DNA of 64,000 nt from Symbiodinium natans (lineage: Eukaryota; Sar; Dinophyceae; Suessiales; Symbiodiniaceae). Position 1 is the first letter of the stretch. Each line of letters opens with the position of its first letter. Location of the stretch: contig CAJNDS010002339.1 of the NCBI GenBank assembly GCA_905221605.1, positions 230,001 to 294,000 of the forward strand, read 5' to 3'. A model generated the notes under the pieces. The model saw nothing but the letters and a program-made list of their open reading frames with translations. It was not told the origin of the DNA and made no database searches. The translations under genes were made by a program, and so were the position numbers. Shown piece after piece: positions 32,682 to 42,559 of this stretch.

Positions 32682-33573
32682 ATGGCCGACGAGCTGCAAC
32701 ATCCCGCTCCAGACCTGACGGAAAAGAAAGCTGCGACTCTTCCGTGCAGACGAGTGGAGGGCATGGTTGTTCAAGCACTTTGCAGTCTTGTGAGCGAGGA
32801 TGCCAATCTTGTTGTATCTTGCTGTGTTGCCGCACATCCGAAGCTTCATCAGTCACCAGTCAGCACATCCTCTTTCCGGAAACTTGCTGCGCGCCGGCCT
32901 GATTAGAATGTGTCTTCGAGCCTACAAGACATGCCGCAGTGTGAAGCGTGCTTTTTGCCGTTGATCGTTGGCTTGGCTAAGGCCATGGGAGTGCAGGCTC
33001 TCATCGAGCTCTGGGAGGTGACATTGTCGGAGAGCGGCTTTCGCAAAAGAGCAGCAGAAGCATCAAGAGATATAACGAAGCTGAATAGCAGGCGTGGCCC
33101 ACTCGGCACAGGCAGGTGTGGACACTGGCGCCGATTTCAAGAGCATTATGAGATTAGCAACACCTCAGCACCTGTCGTGGAGTCAATGGCAATGGAAGCA
33201 GCTTGGCAGGTCACACACCTTCTGCCAACTTCAGCCTCGAACGGTATCACTCCCAGCTTTTCCTTTCTCAAGCTGTTGAGGCTACGCGAAGGCACTGATC
33301 ATGACAGAGCTTGATTCTGAAGGCAAAATAGAGATGCTTGCCGACAGGAATTTGTGTGGACATCACGCACAACTTGGGATTCAGATTGCAACATCGGCGA
33401 AGTTTGACACAAATTCTGGGTTGGGTAAGTTGAGGCGGGCTGCCAACGCAAGTCCACTGGGCCACCTGTGGAGGCACGCAATTCTCGAGAATTCGTTTGG
33501 GCAGTCAGGGGCAAGCGAGCGCGGCACGTGTCAGAAGAGCATCTCTCATTCACTCTGTAGCGTTGCTACGTGA
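32682..33573 (+). CDS. Unidentified coding segments, unit B
   Basis: Counterpart of 24834-25725 with nearly identical sequence and the same in-frame TAG. Single differences change few residues (for example a DRTK/DITK exchange). Confidence 0.4.
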
Positions 33574-34618
33574 ACTATCTTCGGAGCTTGGCAGTATGGT
33601 TACAACTGCTCTTCTTCATCTTCTTTGGCTCACACGGAGGGTCTCAGAGGGCAGTCGTCTCATGTGAGGCACACTGCGTGTTGTTGTGCCGGGGGGGGGG
33701 GTCAGATGAGTAAGCGCCGTTTCATCCGAAGCAAAGGCAGAATGCCCAAAAGCAGCACTTGGTGGAGTGATGTTTCATGAAGTTCCCCCCATGGCGCCAT
33801 GTCGCTTGCAAGATCCACACAGCCGTTGGACATGCAAATGCTTCAGCCGAAAAATTGATGCCTGCTGCGATTGTCGCGATCCTCTTTCGTAGGCTCAATT
33901 AAGTTCACAAGAGCCATTAGTGCATGGCTTGCGTGGACCCGTTAGTTCGGGGACATCGCCAGCGACATGTTGTGACATGTTGTGTAGAAGCAGTGGCCGC
34001 AGGCGGATGCCGAGGTCTTGGTGGAACAAGGCGTCGGCCCCTGTGGTAGTACGAAGTCTACGATATAGCAGTAACTAGCCGTAACATGTCGGCGTGCTGA
34101 AGACAGGTGGCGCTTCGAGTTCGCCGGCGGCAACCCCAGGCCGTCCTTGTGACCTGTGGAGGCTGTAATCTACAGCGTTTCGTTGTTTGTCTGAGGGTTA
34201 GACGGATAACTGATGCAGCCATGCAGTGCTGAATGGGCTTGCACACAGTGATATAAAATTACAAGGTGCCGTGTCAGCTTCACGCAATGTCTGAACTCAA
34301 CAGGGTTCGCGTGGGAATGCGTGGGGGGAGCAGTACGGTCGCATAATCATGAACAGCCCAAATGACGGTATGTAACTCCTAAACGTCCCCTTCAAAGATC
34401 CACGGCGATGTTGATTGCATGTGCCGCGAGCCCCTAGTCCACTCGATCACGGAAAAGATGGGACCTCCTCTGGAAAGAAAGCGATATTTGCGCGAAGGTA
34501 GGTGATTCTAAAGCCCAAAGCAACAGTTATGCGTTGTGGAGCAGCCAATGCAGGTGCAATGACCGAGGCTCTGACAGCGGCGGCAGCACCAGTGCAACTG
34601 CCATGGAAGGCAATTGCA

Positions 34619-34619
<1 letters not shown>

Positions 34620-34663
<44 letters not shown>

Positions 34664-34674
34664 CCTCATGCCCC

Positions 34675-34706
<32 letters not shown>

Positions 34707-34712
34707 GAGAGT

Positions 34713-34763
<51 letters not shown>

Positions 34764-34790
34764 AGAGTGTGAGAGAGAGAGCAACCGATA
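34620..34790. repeat. GA/GAAA microsatellite, unit B
   Basis: Expanded and interrupted version of 27155-27254. Confidence 0.95.
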
Positions 34791-35036
34791 TTGCACCCCC
34801 TGAACAGCGAGCATTCGTGAAGAGCGGCGTTTTAACAGAATGCGGCGAGTAGCCGGTAGCAATAGTGGTCGCTTTAGTTGGCGCAGATGCGCCCCTAGTG
34901 CCGTTCCAGAGGACCCGACTCGACCCCTGGAACCCCATGTTCCAGAGGAAGGAACGCAAGAGCCAAAACGACCTCGTCGCGATTCACACTCCCTGCTGTG
35001 TTTCTTGTGGCAGGCGTCTGCTGTTGGCGATAGCTT

Positions 35037-35255
35037 GTGTGGAGGCTGTGGCTCAGCGCGATTGCACTTGTCAGTGCAATCGACCTGGGCTACGCAAATT
35101 TGTTTGAAGTCTTGCACGCCTTCGTACAACAGCTGCAGTGTCCCACATCACTTGGCTTGTGCCAGGCCGCAGCACAAAGTGGCCCCAACTTTTCGTTTGT
35201 CGCCCAGCCGCTGCTGGTCGGTCTTCCCTGCACCGAACTGCACATGGTGGCGTAA
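35037..35255 (+). CDS. Small hydrophobic-start protein segment, unit B
   Basis: Paralogue of 27485-27703. Protein changes are V to L, A to E and R to H near the C-terminal end only. Confidence 0.45.
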   Translation: MWRLWLSAIALVSAIDLGYANLFEVLHAFVQQLQCPTSLGLCQAAAQSGPNFSFVAQPLLVGLPCTELHMVA

Positions 35256-35556
35256 TGTGGCACAGCATGACAAACATGAAATTTTGAAATGAACCCAACT
35301 TACCCCGCCATGCGGCATGCTTCGAGCGCTCAGAAGCAGAGTCATCTCTCAGGGAAATCCTGGAGACCTACTATCACAGAGCCGTGGCGTCATGTTCTGC
35401 GAGGCCAGTTTTGAATCTTGACCAGGTCTAGCCGTGAAGATGGGACAGTCTGGTAGGCTGAGAATGAGCTTCTTGTAATGGGTACTGTAAGTTGTAATGA
35501 AGTTTGCTCCAGTTCGAGATGTCAATCTCTTTTGAAGTGTTGAACTCCAGTCCACC

Positions 35557-35847
35557 GTGTTGCGTACACCTCCCCTTCTTGCAGCACTTCGCCGGACTGG
35601 TTTCTTCGGCGTCCGGCAGAGCGCCCACTGGCGGAAGTCCGCTGCTGAAAGTGTGCTGTGGGATGACATGCTTGTCACCCATTTTTCGCTGTTGTTTTAT
35701 GCGTTAGCTGCACTTGGGTTTCCCCCGAGGTCCTGGCTCATCCGCGACCTGCGCGACCGCGCTGGGCAGACATCGTCGACGAAGGCCCCGGGCGACGTGC
35801 TTGCGACAGTTTTCGAGCCTTCGGCTTCTGTTACTGTCTGTTTCTAG
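35557..35847 (+). CDS. Unidentified coding segment, unit B
   Basis: 97 codons open to TAG. This is the intact counterpart of 28036-28212. Many A/B differences are third-position silent changes. Hydrophobic stretch VTHFSLLFYALAALGF near the middle. No start codon is certain and it may be an exon. Confidence 0.5.
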   Translation: MLRTPPLLAALRRTGFFGVRQSAHWRKSAAESVLWDDMLVTHFSLLFYALAALGFPPRSWLIRDLRDRAGQTSSTKAPGDVLATVFEPSASVTVCF

Positions 35848-35938
35848 CAGATGCCAGCGACGATGATGGTGCTGGCGTCTCTTCTGACGGCAGTGGGCCT
35901 GGGATTTGCCGCGCATGCTAGAAGGATCCATGCATCTG

Positions 35939-36379
35939 TCAAATTCGGCCCAGTGCGAGGTGAGAACTCAGCCGGCGACGTCGATGCCCGAGAGGCATGT
36001 GGTTCCGTTCCGCGTCCTGGATCCTTTGTCTGCTAACTGAACATGCTTTTGCCGAGGCGGATGCTTTCGGATAGAAACGTAGCATGAAGTCATCCTCCAG
36101 ATCTTGAGTGAAACAATCAGGTTGAACAAAATCTTCAACAGATTCTATTGACAATATCTGAGAAGCAGGTGCTCCCGCCGCCGCCCCCGCAACCGCCAGC
36201 TCAAGAAGGCTTGGAGAACGTGTGACGCATGGCAGACTTGCTAGGTTACGCAGTTCAGGGTCCAGACTGCGTCCGCGGCGTAGTCCAGGTGGGGTTGTGC
36301 GACGCCTTTTTCCAAGCAAAGGCCGGCCGAAGCTGGGAGTGTTTGAAGCTGCAGCTCGCCGACTAGCCGATGTGCGCAA
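35939..36379 (-). CDS. Minus-strand ORF conserved between units, unit B
   Basis: Counterpart of 28415-28861, 147 codons. N-terminal residues differ, while the SIESVEDFVQPDCF region is identical. Confidence 0.35.
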   Translation of the reverse strand: MRTSASRRAAASNTPSFGRPLLGKRRRTTPPGLRRGRSLDPELRNLASLPCVTRSPSLLELAVAGAAAGAPASQILSIESVEDFVQPDCFTQDLEDDFMLRFYPKASASAKACSVSRQRIQDAERNHMPLGHRRRRLSSHLALGRI

Positions 36380-36400
36380 AACACGCTGATGCCTTGTCAG

Positions 36401-36826
36401 GCTTCGGTTTCCTGCAGCGCACCGGTCACGGTTCCAGGCAAACCACAGAGCACCGGAAACTTTTCGACAACAGAGTGGTGGTGTAGGGCTTGAGGTTCAG
36501 GGTGTGGCTGATCTCTCGTTATCGTCTTGCTCCAAGGGTGCTTAAGCTTTTCGTTTCTGTGGCTGTTGTCAGGCACGACATTTTCTTCCACTTCTCGGAC
36601 CTGAAGCCCCACATCAATTCCTGGGATCTTGCGGTGGGCGCCCGCGTAAGGTTCTGCTGGGAGGTGCCCGTCGATTTCTGTCGGTTTCGTTTTGCCTCTT
36701 TCGCGAAGGAACGCAAAGGATCGTGCCGAATCATGCCACATCATGCCCCACACGCCCCGAAAGCTTCTCATTTTCGCAGTTCAGGAGCCAAGAGACAAAA
36801 AAAGGCCAGGTGGGCGGGCTCGCCAG
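36401..36826 (+). CDS. Cold-shock domain protein, unit B (spliced)
   Basis: Paralogue of the gene at 28878, with exons 36401-36437, 36573-36663 and 36785-36826. Coding differences are one 6-bp in-frame deletion (one Gly-His pair fewer) and one silent change (AGA/AGG). The 91-base middle exon is identical, whereas the introns differ at many positions. Intron 2 is 121 bp, with a 71-bp insertion relative to unit A. This pattern supports both the exon model and purifying selection. Confidence 0.8.
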
Positions 36827-38476
36827 GTTCTGCTGGATCCAGTAACTTTGTGGCATTGGTGCTGCCATGTGCTCTTTGCTTTGGCTAAGCACACTAGCTC
36901 ATGACGTTGTTGAGGGTCCGGTGAGGGCTCTAGTCTGTCTGACTGTACCAGAGATTCATTGAGCCGGTGTGCTGTGAAGGTCCGTCCCATAGATTTCATG
37001 CCCTCTTGGTCAAGCTGCCTTGAGACATCCGCAACTGGCCGGCCCAACAGGCGATACTGCAATAGCTTGAGATCAGACAAGTCCGATAAGGACTGGAAGA
37101 ATGATGGCAATGATCGGCGTAAAGACTGGAAGAAGGTTCGGCAGTTTTTTGGGTGAATGCCCAGCAATGCAAACCACCGTTATATCGACAACGTTGCATT
37201 CTGCTCAGGGAAGTGCTTCCTGCAGACGCGGAGGCGGTAGCAAGAGCAACTCCTACTATGACAAGTGCCCAGCTCAGCTTACTTGATGTGCTAGTTCATC
37301 GCGATGCTTCGAACTCAGTCGACGAGATGCAGCTGTGTCATGCGAGGAGTTGGTATGGACGCACAAAGACCGCGTCAACTTCCGCAAGCATAACGGAGCA
37401 TCAAGGCATGTGGCATACTGCCAGAAGCATGGGTAGCATCACTTGTCCCTATTAGTCGTAATTCGGACACTTTGTTTCTCCTGCCACTGCTCAGTGCAAA
37501 GCACAAGGGCTACTCCATGTTCGTGTCCAAAGTGCACGTACCCATGGATATCACAGTACTGTCATGGTGGTCGGAGCCTGCGTGTAGAAAGCGTACGGCC
37601 AGCTCCTGAAAAGTTTGTTCCAAGGGTTCCCAGCTCATGTCCGCCTCACTTCCACTGAATTTCCACGTTCTGCTTCTTTAGCATCCGAGCTGTTCGGACG
37701 GAGAAACATGTAGATGCACTGTGAGGGCAGCCTGCTTGCTTCCAGCTGAGCAATCGGTGTCTTGGAGCCATGATTGATTCCCAGCGAAGCAGCCGCGGAA
37801 GGTGCGCTTTGAATGACATGCAACATGGTACGTGGGAAAGTTGTTGACCTTTGGTGTTGATGTCGCCTGGCCTGCAAAGTCACGGAGAAGAGTAATGTCG
37901 TGTTTCCAACATTGCCTGAGCTCGTGGCAGTCCTGCTCTCCTCTAAGGGAATCTTAGGCACACCAGCGGTAGCGTGTTTTTGGGGCAGCACAGCCAGGCC
38001 GAGGGATCTTGAGGCGAACACTTGGAATTCCAACCCCCCCGACTGCAAGCAAGACTCCGCCGAAGACCTGGCTTCTTGCGGTCAGGTGAGCTTGCAGTCC
38101 ATCGCCCCCAGCTCCAGCGCACGTGTAGAGCGTCACTTGGCAGGTTGGCAACAACGGGGTTCCCAGCGTTCTCTTAAGAATTTCAAGTGGCCACTTGCTG
38201 CTCTTGGCTTGTTTTGGTTCTGAAGCACTTCAAGACCAAAGGATATGAGCCCCCTGCGCTATAGCTACAATGCTACACGATACTACCCTTCGAGGACAGG
38301 ACCCGCCGGCCTCTCCAAGCCCACCTTCGCCTCGGGCTGAAGTGGGCTCCTTCAGGTGTTGATGGGCCCTGGGTTTCAGGGTAGCAGGGCTTTTGTAGGT
38401 TTCGGGGTTCAGGGGAAAGCTTAGAGTGCATAGCTCGACTTCTGCTGGGAGTGGGGAGGAACAATTGCAATTAGGT

Positions 38477-39224
38477 GCTTGGGACTCTGGGAAGTTTGGC
38501 GCTGCCCTTGGCGAAGGTCCCCTGCTCGCCCCTGGCGCTGGGGAGCCGGCTGCAGCCAGGCTTAGAAGTGCCTGACATGAGTAGGAGATGGCACGACAGC
38601 CATAGAGAGAGAAAGTACAGTTTAGCATAATGCGGTTTTCATATAGAAAATTATGGTCTCGTGCAGTATCAGGTGTGCCGTGAACGTGCGCCTGTGCCAA
38701 ATTGTTGCTCTGAAATCTCCGTCATGCGAGCCTTCAGCACCCACGGGGCCTTGGCGTCTGCCCATGCATGTCCGTCCGCGCATGAAGACACGGTTCTGCG
38801 AACGGTCGGTGCAGCGGAGGCTTTTGGAGCAGGATCCTGACAGATGATGCGGGTGCCCGGCCGGGGTTGATTCAGCCGCTCTACCTCTATAGGGGAGGGA
38901 CCATTGCAGTTCGTCCGTGTGGAGCTCGTGGAAGCAGTGGAAGTCTTTAGTGTAGAAGCTGTAAATTTGGAGCTGCTCGCCAAGACACCCGTGGCAGGAA
39001 GGACTTCTTGGCGGAGCAGCACTTCGACCTGCAGATCGAGGTTCGACGGATTCGTCGTATCTGACGGTATATCCTGTCAATGCATACACCCACAGAGCAA
39101 GTGGCTGAAGCTTGTGCGTCACCATCCACCACCATGCCGGGCGGCACATCGTCATGTTTGGCACCAGTTGAGTGCGGCACGACGTGAAGGAGGGCTCATA
39201 TCACCTCATATCGTCTCGTATCAT
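38477..39224 (+). repeat. 7.7 kb tandem unit C (truncated)
   Basis: Third start of the unit. It is identical by eye to unit B over about the first 420 bp, diverges between about 38910 and 39050, then matches again to about 39212. It ends inside the CATATCATCTC tandem repeat, where sequence leading to the TPR gene begins. Confidence 0.95.
38972..39064 (+). CDS. Short exon, diverged unit C copy
   Basis: Reads AARQDTRGRKDFLAEQHFDL then QIEVRRIRRI and stop. Upstream of it unit C diverges strongly from A and B (38910-38970), whereas the exon is held in frame. Confidence 0.45.
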   Translation, partial: AARQDTRGRKDFLAEQHFDLQIEVRRIRRI

Positions 39225-39477
39225 GAACTCTTGGTGTCTAGGAGTGCCTGTCCAGAGCCGTCATTTTTTCCTTTTTTTCGCGGCCCGTTGCCTTGGAAGG
39301 CAGCTTCAGTTCGGAGGTGGCAGTCTTGGCGGCGCAGGCTGGGATCTGCGACAGCAAGTGCAGGAGTCTGTTTGAACTCAGACTCACTGATCAAGACGCC
39401 CCGAGCTGTGCCTGTCCAGAGCCGTCATTTAGGTCCGCAAGTGAGGTTACCTGTAGTGAGCTTTCGCCTGCTGTGCG
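39225..39477. other. Junction region between unit C and the TPR gene
   Basis: Contains two copies of the direct repeat GTGCCTGTCCAGAGCCGTCA (39244 and 39408) and, between them, a 67-bp block shared with 42448-42516. One frame of that block reads GSFSSEVAVLAAQAGICD, which may be an exon. Confidence 0.6.
39286..39352 (+). repeat. 67-bp dispersed block, copy 1
   Basis: GGAAGGCAGCTTCAGTTCGG-containing block found again at 42448-42516 in the same orientation with about three differences. Confidence 0.9.
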
Positions 39478-39730
39478 ATGTGGCGCATGGGGCATGGCTA
39501 CGCGTCCATGTTGACAGCAAGTGGCGAGGCTGCTCCAGAGCTGGCGCAGTCGCCTGGTGCGCCAGGGTTCTGGGGTTTCTTCGTGCAGCCCCGCGCCAGG
39601 AAGGTGACTCTGGCCCTGTTGCTTGGCCTCTTGGGCGTGTTGCTGCTGACCTCGCTTTTGTCCGGAAGACCCTCCACGCAGCCCGCCGCGGCTACGCGCC
39701 AGTCGGCACAGCTTTCGAGCATCAGTATCA
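39478..39730 (+). CDS. Candidate N-terminal exon of the TPR protein
   Basis: An open frame starting ATG (MWRMGHGYASML) contains a strong membrane helix, RKVTLALLLGLLGVLLLTSL, followed by a Ser/Ala/Gln-rich stretch. It is in a different frame from the TPR ORF that follows, so joining needs an intron or a frameshift near 39700-39800. Would make the TPR protein a membrane-anchored type II protein. Confidence 0.4.
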
Positions 39731-39809
39731 GGGCAGCGGCAATGGTGTCGCGGGGGTCGGGGCTGCTCAAACAGTTTGCTGCTTTGGCAATGACGTCCAG
39801 TGCTGTGGC

Positions 39810-41189
39810 ATGGCTGCCGCTGCGGCCACGGCCCAAGACGTCGCTGCCAAGATGGCCAAGGCGGTACACGCTCACGAGGCTGGGGCCACGGCAGTTGGGG
39901 CCAAATGCAGCCGGGCCCCGAGATCTCTGGCTCGAGTATCCGAAAGCACTATGTCGAGCAGTGTGGTCGGGGACAATAACAAAGTCACGACGTTCAATGT
40001 CAAAGGTTCAGGTAAGGAGTACAGTCGAGCTCTGCAAGACTTCCGCAGATTTGTCGTAGACGAGACCAAGCTGGTACAGTTGGATGATGTTCTCTTCAGG
40101 CTGCGGCAGATGACCCGCGGCCAGGATTCTTGGAAGCAACTTGCCAAGATAAGCATGGACAACGCTGATTCTTCACCATGGGACGTTTGCTGGCGAAATG
40201 GATGGACATATATATGCCACTCACTTTGCAAGAACGGGCTTGTCCCGCCAACTGCAAAGTGTAACGACATCCGGAAGCTCATCGAGGAGGATACGCAAGT
40301 TCCCAAGAATTGGCAAGGTTGGTACACTCGCGGACTGCATGAACGACGTGCAGAAGAGAAGAAGCACTGTTTCCTGAAAGCTCTCGAAGATAATCCCAAC
40401 ATCTCGGTGGTGTGGAGCAGCCTCGGAATGGTCGGTGGTGGACCTTACCGCCAGAGGCAACGCATGCCCACAGAGTGTTTTGAGAAAGCGCTCAAACTGG
40501 ATGCGGAGAATGCAGACGCCTGGTTTCAGCTTGGCCAGCGCCAAGGTGGGAGAGTCAAGAACGAGTGGCACGCTCCCCAAGACTGCTACGCTAAAGCAGT
40601 TGCAGTGAAGGACGACTTCTCCGAAGCCTGGAACGCTCTTGGGGAGCAAGGTGGTGGGCTGGTCAGCGGCAGAAATTTCTCTAAGCGAGCTTGCTTCGAG
40701 AAAGCCCTCGCTGCCAACAAGAGCAATGCAAGGGCATGGAACAACTTAGGGCTGGAGGGTGGTGGTCATGTGAGGGAGGAATGGTTCGTGCAGAAGGATT
40801 GTTTCAGAATGGCTCTTGACCATGACCCTCAGAATGAGACGCTGTGGGGCAATTTTTGCATGTGCGGCGGTGGAGTGATTAACGGCACATGGTGGCGGAG
40901 GTCTGACTGCGAGTCCAGAAAGTATTATTATGCCACTGCTGGACTCAAAGTATTTCAAGGCATACCAGTGCCAGTACCTGTTGTGGTGAAGAAGTATGTG
41001 CAGCAACCTGAGACCGAACCTGAGACGATTTTCAAGCTCGTCACGGTCTTCGTCCATTCCCACAGTTTCGACTGTTCGAAAGGCTTCCATGCATATAAGT
41101 CCTTGTGGTCGACGAAGCATCAGCGGTATTGCTGTTGGAAGGTGGGGCGCGCATGTCGCTTTGCCGAGCTTAGTAGTGTTGCAAATTGA
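39810..41189 (+). CDS. TPR-repeat protein with 36-residue GGG units
   Basis: 459 codons from ATG at 39810. The frame is also open upstream to 38904, giving 761 codons that include repeat-unit C sequence, so the true start is uncertain. From residue 201 four tandem repeats of exactly 36 residues follow (201-236, 237-272, 273-308, 309-344), with a partial one before (GWYTRGLHERR...) and after. The consensus is AW..LG..GGG.V, then C(F/Y).KAL..(D/N). It has the W/L/G and A positions of tetratricopeptide repeats, with a GGG insertion and 36 instead of 34 residues. TPR arrays mediate protein-protein contacts. The C-terminal ~90 residues are unassigned. Stop TGA at 41187. Confidence 0.75.
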   Translation: MAAAAATAQDVAAKMAKAVHAHEAGATAVGAKCSRAPRSLARVSESTMSSSVVGDNNKVTTFNVKGSGKEYSRALQDFRRFVVDETKLVQLDDVLFRLRQMTRGQDSWKQLAKISMDNADSSPWDVCWRNGWTYICHSLCKNGLVPPTAKCNDIRKLIEEDTQVPKNWQGWYTRGLHERRAEEKKHCFLKALEDNPNISVVWSSLGMVGGGPYRQRQRMPTECFEKALKLDAENADAWFQLGQRQGGRVKNEWHAPQDCYAKAVAVKDDFSEAWNALGEQGGGLVSGRNFSKRACFEKALAANKSNARAWNNLGLEGGGHVREEWFVQKDCFRMALDHDPQNETLWGNFCMCGGGVINGTWWRRSDCESRKYYYATAGLKVFQGIPVPVPVVVKKYVQQPETEPETIFKLVTVFVHSHSFDCSKGFHAYKSLWSTKHQRYCCWKVGRACRFAELSSVAN

Positions 41190-41469
41190 TTGTTAGTCGT
41201 GTTGGTTGCAACTGGGGTGTGTTGTGCGCTGGCGTGTTGGGTGCGGGTGTGGCGCGTGTCGGGAATAGGCGAGGTGCGTGTTGGGAGTCCGGGAGGCGAG
41301 TCCGCAGCGGGCAAGGCTCGAGTGGGCAACGCCCCCGACACACATGTGAGGAGCACGTGTCTTCCCTAAGGAACGGCAAAGACCGCCAACAATCTCCTTG
41401 CCCTGGACCTGTAACCACCGGAATCCATGATTCACAGACAGTTCCTGTGTCATCGTCAATGTTAGTTAG
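41190..41469. other. 3' flank of the TPR gene
   Basis: GT-rich stretch with GTGTTGGTTG/GTGTTGGGTG words near 41195-41290. No polyadenylation signal or further gene recognised. Confidence 0.4.
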
Positions 41470-42172
41470 GAACCATCCTAAACTTAAGTTCCTTGTTTTT
41501 TTTTCTTGTGTTCATTGTGCGACAATCAGAGAGGAGTAGAGAATTACTCTAAATTCCACCCCTGTTCGTTTCTTGTTTTTGTTTCTTGTGCTCATTATTC
41601 GAAAATCAGCGAGGAGTCGAGAATTAACCTAATTTCCACCCCCTGGTTTCTTGTTTGTGTTTCTTGTGTTCATTTTTAGAAAAGTAGAGAATGAGTAGAG
41701 AAGCAGAGACTTAGTCTAAGTTCCACCCCCCTCGTTTCTTGTTTTTTGTTTCCTGTGTTCATGATTTGAAAAGTGGAGAATAGAAGTCAAGTGGAGAATT
41801 TGTTTAAGTTCCACCCCTCTCGGTTCTAGTTTATAATCTACGTAACAACGAGTCCTTTTCTGACGTACCCAAAAAGCGGGGGTGTTGTGGGGGTGGGCAA
41901 CCCCCCCCCCCCCCATTTGTTTGTTGTTGCTAGGGCTCCGAGGACCTTGTTCGAAAAAACTGAGAACGAAGTGGAGAATTTGTCTAAACTAAGACCTAAG
42001 ACCACCCCACCTCGTTTCTTGTTTTTTGTTTCTTGTGTTCATTATTCGAAAATCAGAGAGGAGTAGAGAATTACTCTAAATTCCACCCCCCCTTGTTTCA
42101 TGTTTTTTGTTTCTTGTGTTCATTATTTCAAAAGGTAGAGAATGAGAGAAGCAGAGACTTAGTCTAAGTTCC
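41470..42172. repeat. ~85-100 bp diverged tandem repeat
   Basis: Six or seven imperfect copies of a unit containing TTCCACCCCC, TCGTTTCTTGTTTTTTGTTT, CTTGTGTTCATTATTCGAAA and GAGTAGAGAATTA. Start points are near 41485, 41557, 41634, 41725, 41808, 42000 and 42083. It is interrupted at about 41825-41990 by unrelated sequence with a C-run (41902-41913). Confidence 0.85.
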
Positions 42173-42174
42173 AC

Positions 42175-42360
42175 ATGCAACTTCCACTTCAGATCTGGTT
42201 CTGGGCGCAGTTTTCAAATTCTTGGGGAGGCATCACAGATGGGCAGATAGCTGACGCTCAAGTAGGCTGGCAAAGCCAAGCGCAACCTTTAAGCGACCGA
42301 ACATTGAAGCTGGTGCAGCCGGAAAGAGCACGGCGCAACTGGGAGATGCTCTGGCCTTGA
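42175..42360 (+). CDS. Hypothetical coding segment
   Basis: 61 codons to TGA. It begins MQLPLQIWFWAQFSNSWGG and ends SDRTLKLVQPERARRNWEML. It immediately follows the tandem repeat. No family recognised. Confidence 0.3.
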   Translation: MQLPLQIWFWAQFSNSWGGITDGQIADAQVGWQSQAQPLSDRTLKLVQPERARRNWEMLWP

Positions 42361-42447
42361 CTGGTGACCCGGCTTTGAAAGGGAGCGGCAGCCTATCGGG
42401 ATCACAGTCGGATCACACGGCAGGACGTATGCAGAGCTGTTGCAGCC

Positions 42448-42516
42448 CCGTTGCACTGGAAGGCAGCTTCAGTTCGGAGGTGGCAGTCTTGGCGGCGCAG
42501 GCTGGGAGCTGCGACT
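42448..42516 (+). repeat. 67-bp dispersed block, copy 2
   Basis: See 39286-39352. Here it follows a hypothetical coding segment ending at 42360 and is not next to a TPR gene. Confidence 0.9.
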
Positions 42517-42559
42517 GTGTGTTTACTAGTTTCTGAGGGCTAGCGGAGCTTCTTACTTA

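Larger units (their letters stand above)
30847..38476 (+). repeat. 7.7 kb tandem unit B
   Basis: Second full unit in the same orientation. Compared with A it lacks most of the dsRNA-binding-like segment (A 25800-26220 is reduced to about 80 bp near 33640-33720). It has a larger GA/GAAA microsatellite at 34620-34790 and an extra 71 bp in the second cold-shock intron. Confidence 0.95.

Noticed and set aside
36781-37167. Minus-strand ORF with FFQSLRRSLPSFFQSLSDLS, also in unit A at 29371-29598
   Set aside because: The plus strand is equally open (DRRKDWKKVRQF) in both copies, so strand and coding status could not be decided.
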